Shown here in pieces: positions 8,346-8,353 of a DNA stretch of 8,353 bases. Position numbers and translations under genes: made by a program. The DNA is from JAWLGW01 sp964569055 (GTDB taxonomy: Bacteria > Planctomycetota > J058), in NCBI GenBank assembly GCA_964569055.1, contig CAZMSZ010000342.1, forward strand, positions 1 to 8,353. Direction: 5' to 3'. Every line of letters begins with the position of its first letter. The stretch's first letter is position 1. Below the pieces are notes generated by a model. That model saw nothing but the letters and a program-made list of their open reading frames with translations. It was not told where the DNA came from and did not search any database.

Positions 8346-8353
8346 GGCTCCCC
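8060..8353 (+). other. Chain of short reading frames within the repeat units
   Basis: Short frames begin with ATGACCGCC at 8060 (17 codons, ends SQLGSPA, stop at 8113), 8117 (18 codons, MTATEELSLASSAPPREK, stop at 8173), 8170 (39 codons, runs through the next unit, stop at 8289) and 8293 (open to the window edge). Common content is MTAK(SAK)nEELSLASSAP. Start and stop overlap as ATGA at 8170-8173, a common translational-coupling arrangement. The extra 9-mers add whole SAK triplets, so the frame survives length change. No ribosome site precedes them, and frames may be a by-product of the repeat. Real translation is unproven and I rate it unlikely. Confidence 0.2.

Larger units (their letters stand above)
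8008..8353 (+). repeat. Tandem array of about six 53-70-bp GC-rich units, open at the right edge
   Basis: Units start with GACCGC at 8008, 8062, 8119, 8172, 8242 and 8295, with lengths 54, 57, 53, 70, 53 and at least 59. Each is built from GACCGCCAAG, then 0-2 extra copies of the 9-mer AGCGCCAAG, then GAAGAGCTGTCGCTGGCGAG, then CTCGGCTCCCCCGCGTGAGA. The first unit is the most diverged (GGGCTCAGCTCCTTCCCCGATG). There are no unique spacers, so it is not a CRISPR array. Each unit carries a GAGCT...AGCTC hairpin. Unit length differs mainly through the 9-mer number, pointing to slippage or unequal recombination. The array follows the last gene by 34 nt. It resembles the dispersed CGCCAAG-type intergenic repeats seen in many large bacterial genomes (recollection). 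Function unknown. Confidence 0.9.

Noticed and set aside
8008..8353. CRISPR array
   Set aside because: Units are directly contiguous and vary only by internal 9-mer number and point changes; there are no unique spacers and no cas genes.

Overview
This is a high-GC window, very rich in G or C at third codon positions. It probably comes from a metagenome-derived or draft bacterial genome, because it contains a 100-N scaffold gap at 4671-4770. The gene style suggests Planctomycetota: exported proteins that open with a small beta domain read as 'DG..l.G.i', a doubled HEGxW(I/V)T motif followed by a long charged helix, an FHA-GAF-PP2C phosphatase, and NtrC-type regulators with a GAFTDA loop. Myxococcota or a related deep lineage cannot be excluded. 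The assignment is inference from style; there is no rRNA or other marker here.

Layout. Positions 1-1230 hold two minus-strand genes for exported proteins, transcribed off the left edge with 6 nt between them; the second is cut by the window edge. Positions 1231-1400 are a divergent intergenic region with a good plus-strand promoter (TTGAAG-N18-TACAAT). Positions 1401-4189 hold a FHA-like/GAF/PP2C serine phosphatase followed 14 nt later by a DusB-like tRNA-dihydrouridine synthase, probably one transcript. Positions 4241-5059 hold a single-pass membrane protein of unknown function, interrupted by the gap. Positions 5126-6520 and 6579-7973 hold two tandem, equal-length (464 aa) sigma-54 response regulators that are clearly recent duplicates. 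Positions 8008-8353 are a tandem array of about six GC-rich repeat units, each with a hairpin core and most with a short reading frame joined to the next by ATGA; it runs off the right edge.

How the genes fit together. The phosphatase (sensor and regulatory domains plus a SpoIIE/RsbU-like output) and the two receiver-AAA+-Fis regulators are all signal-transduction outputs. Their partners are not in the window: no histidine kinase, no anti-sigma factor or antagonist, and no sigma-54 gene. A shared pathway is therefore only a possibility. Dus is a housekeeping tRNA-modification enzyme that appears to ride on the phosphatase transcript. I found no RNA genes, CRISPR array, insertion sequence or transposase. 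The least explained element is the 3' repeat array.
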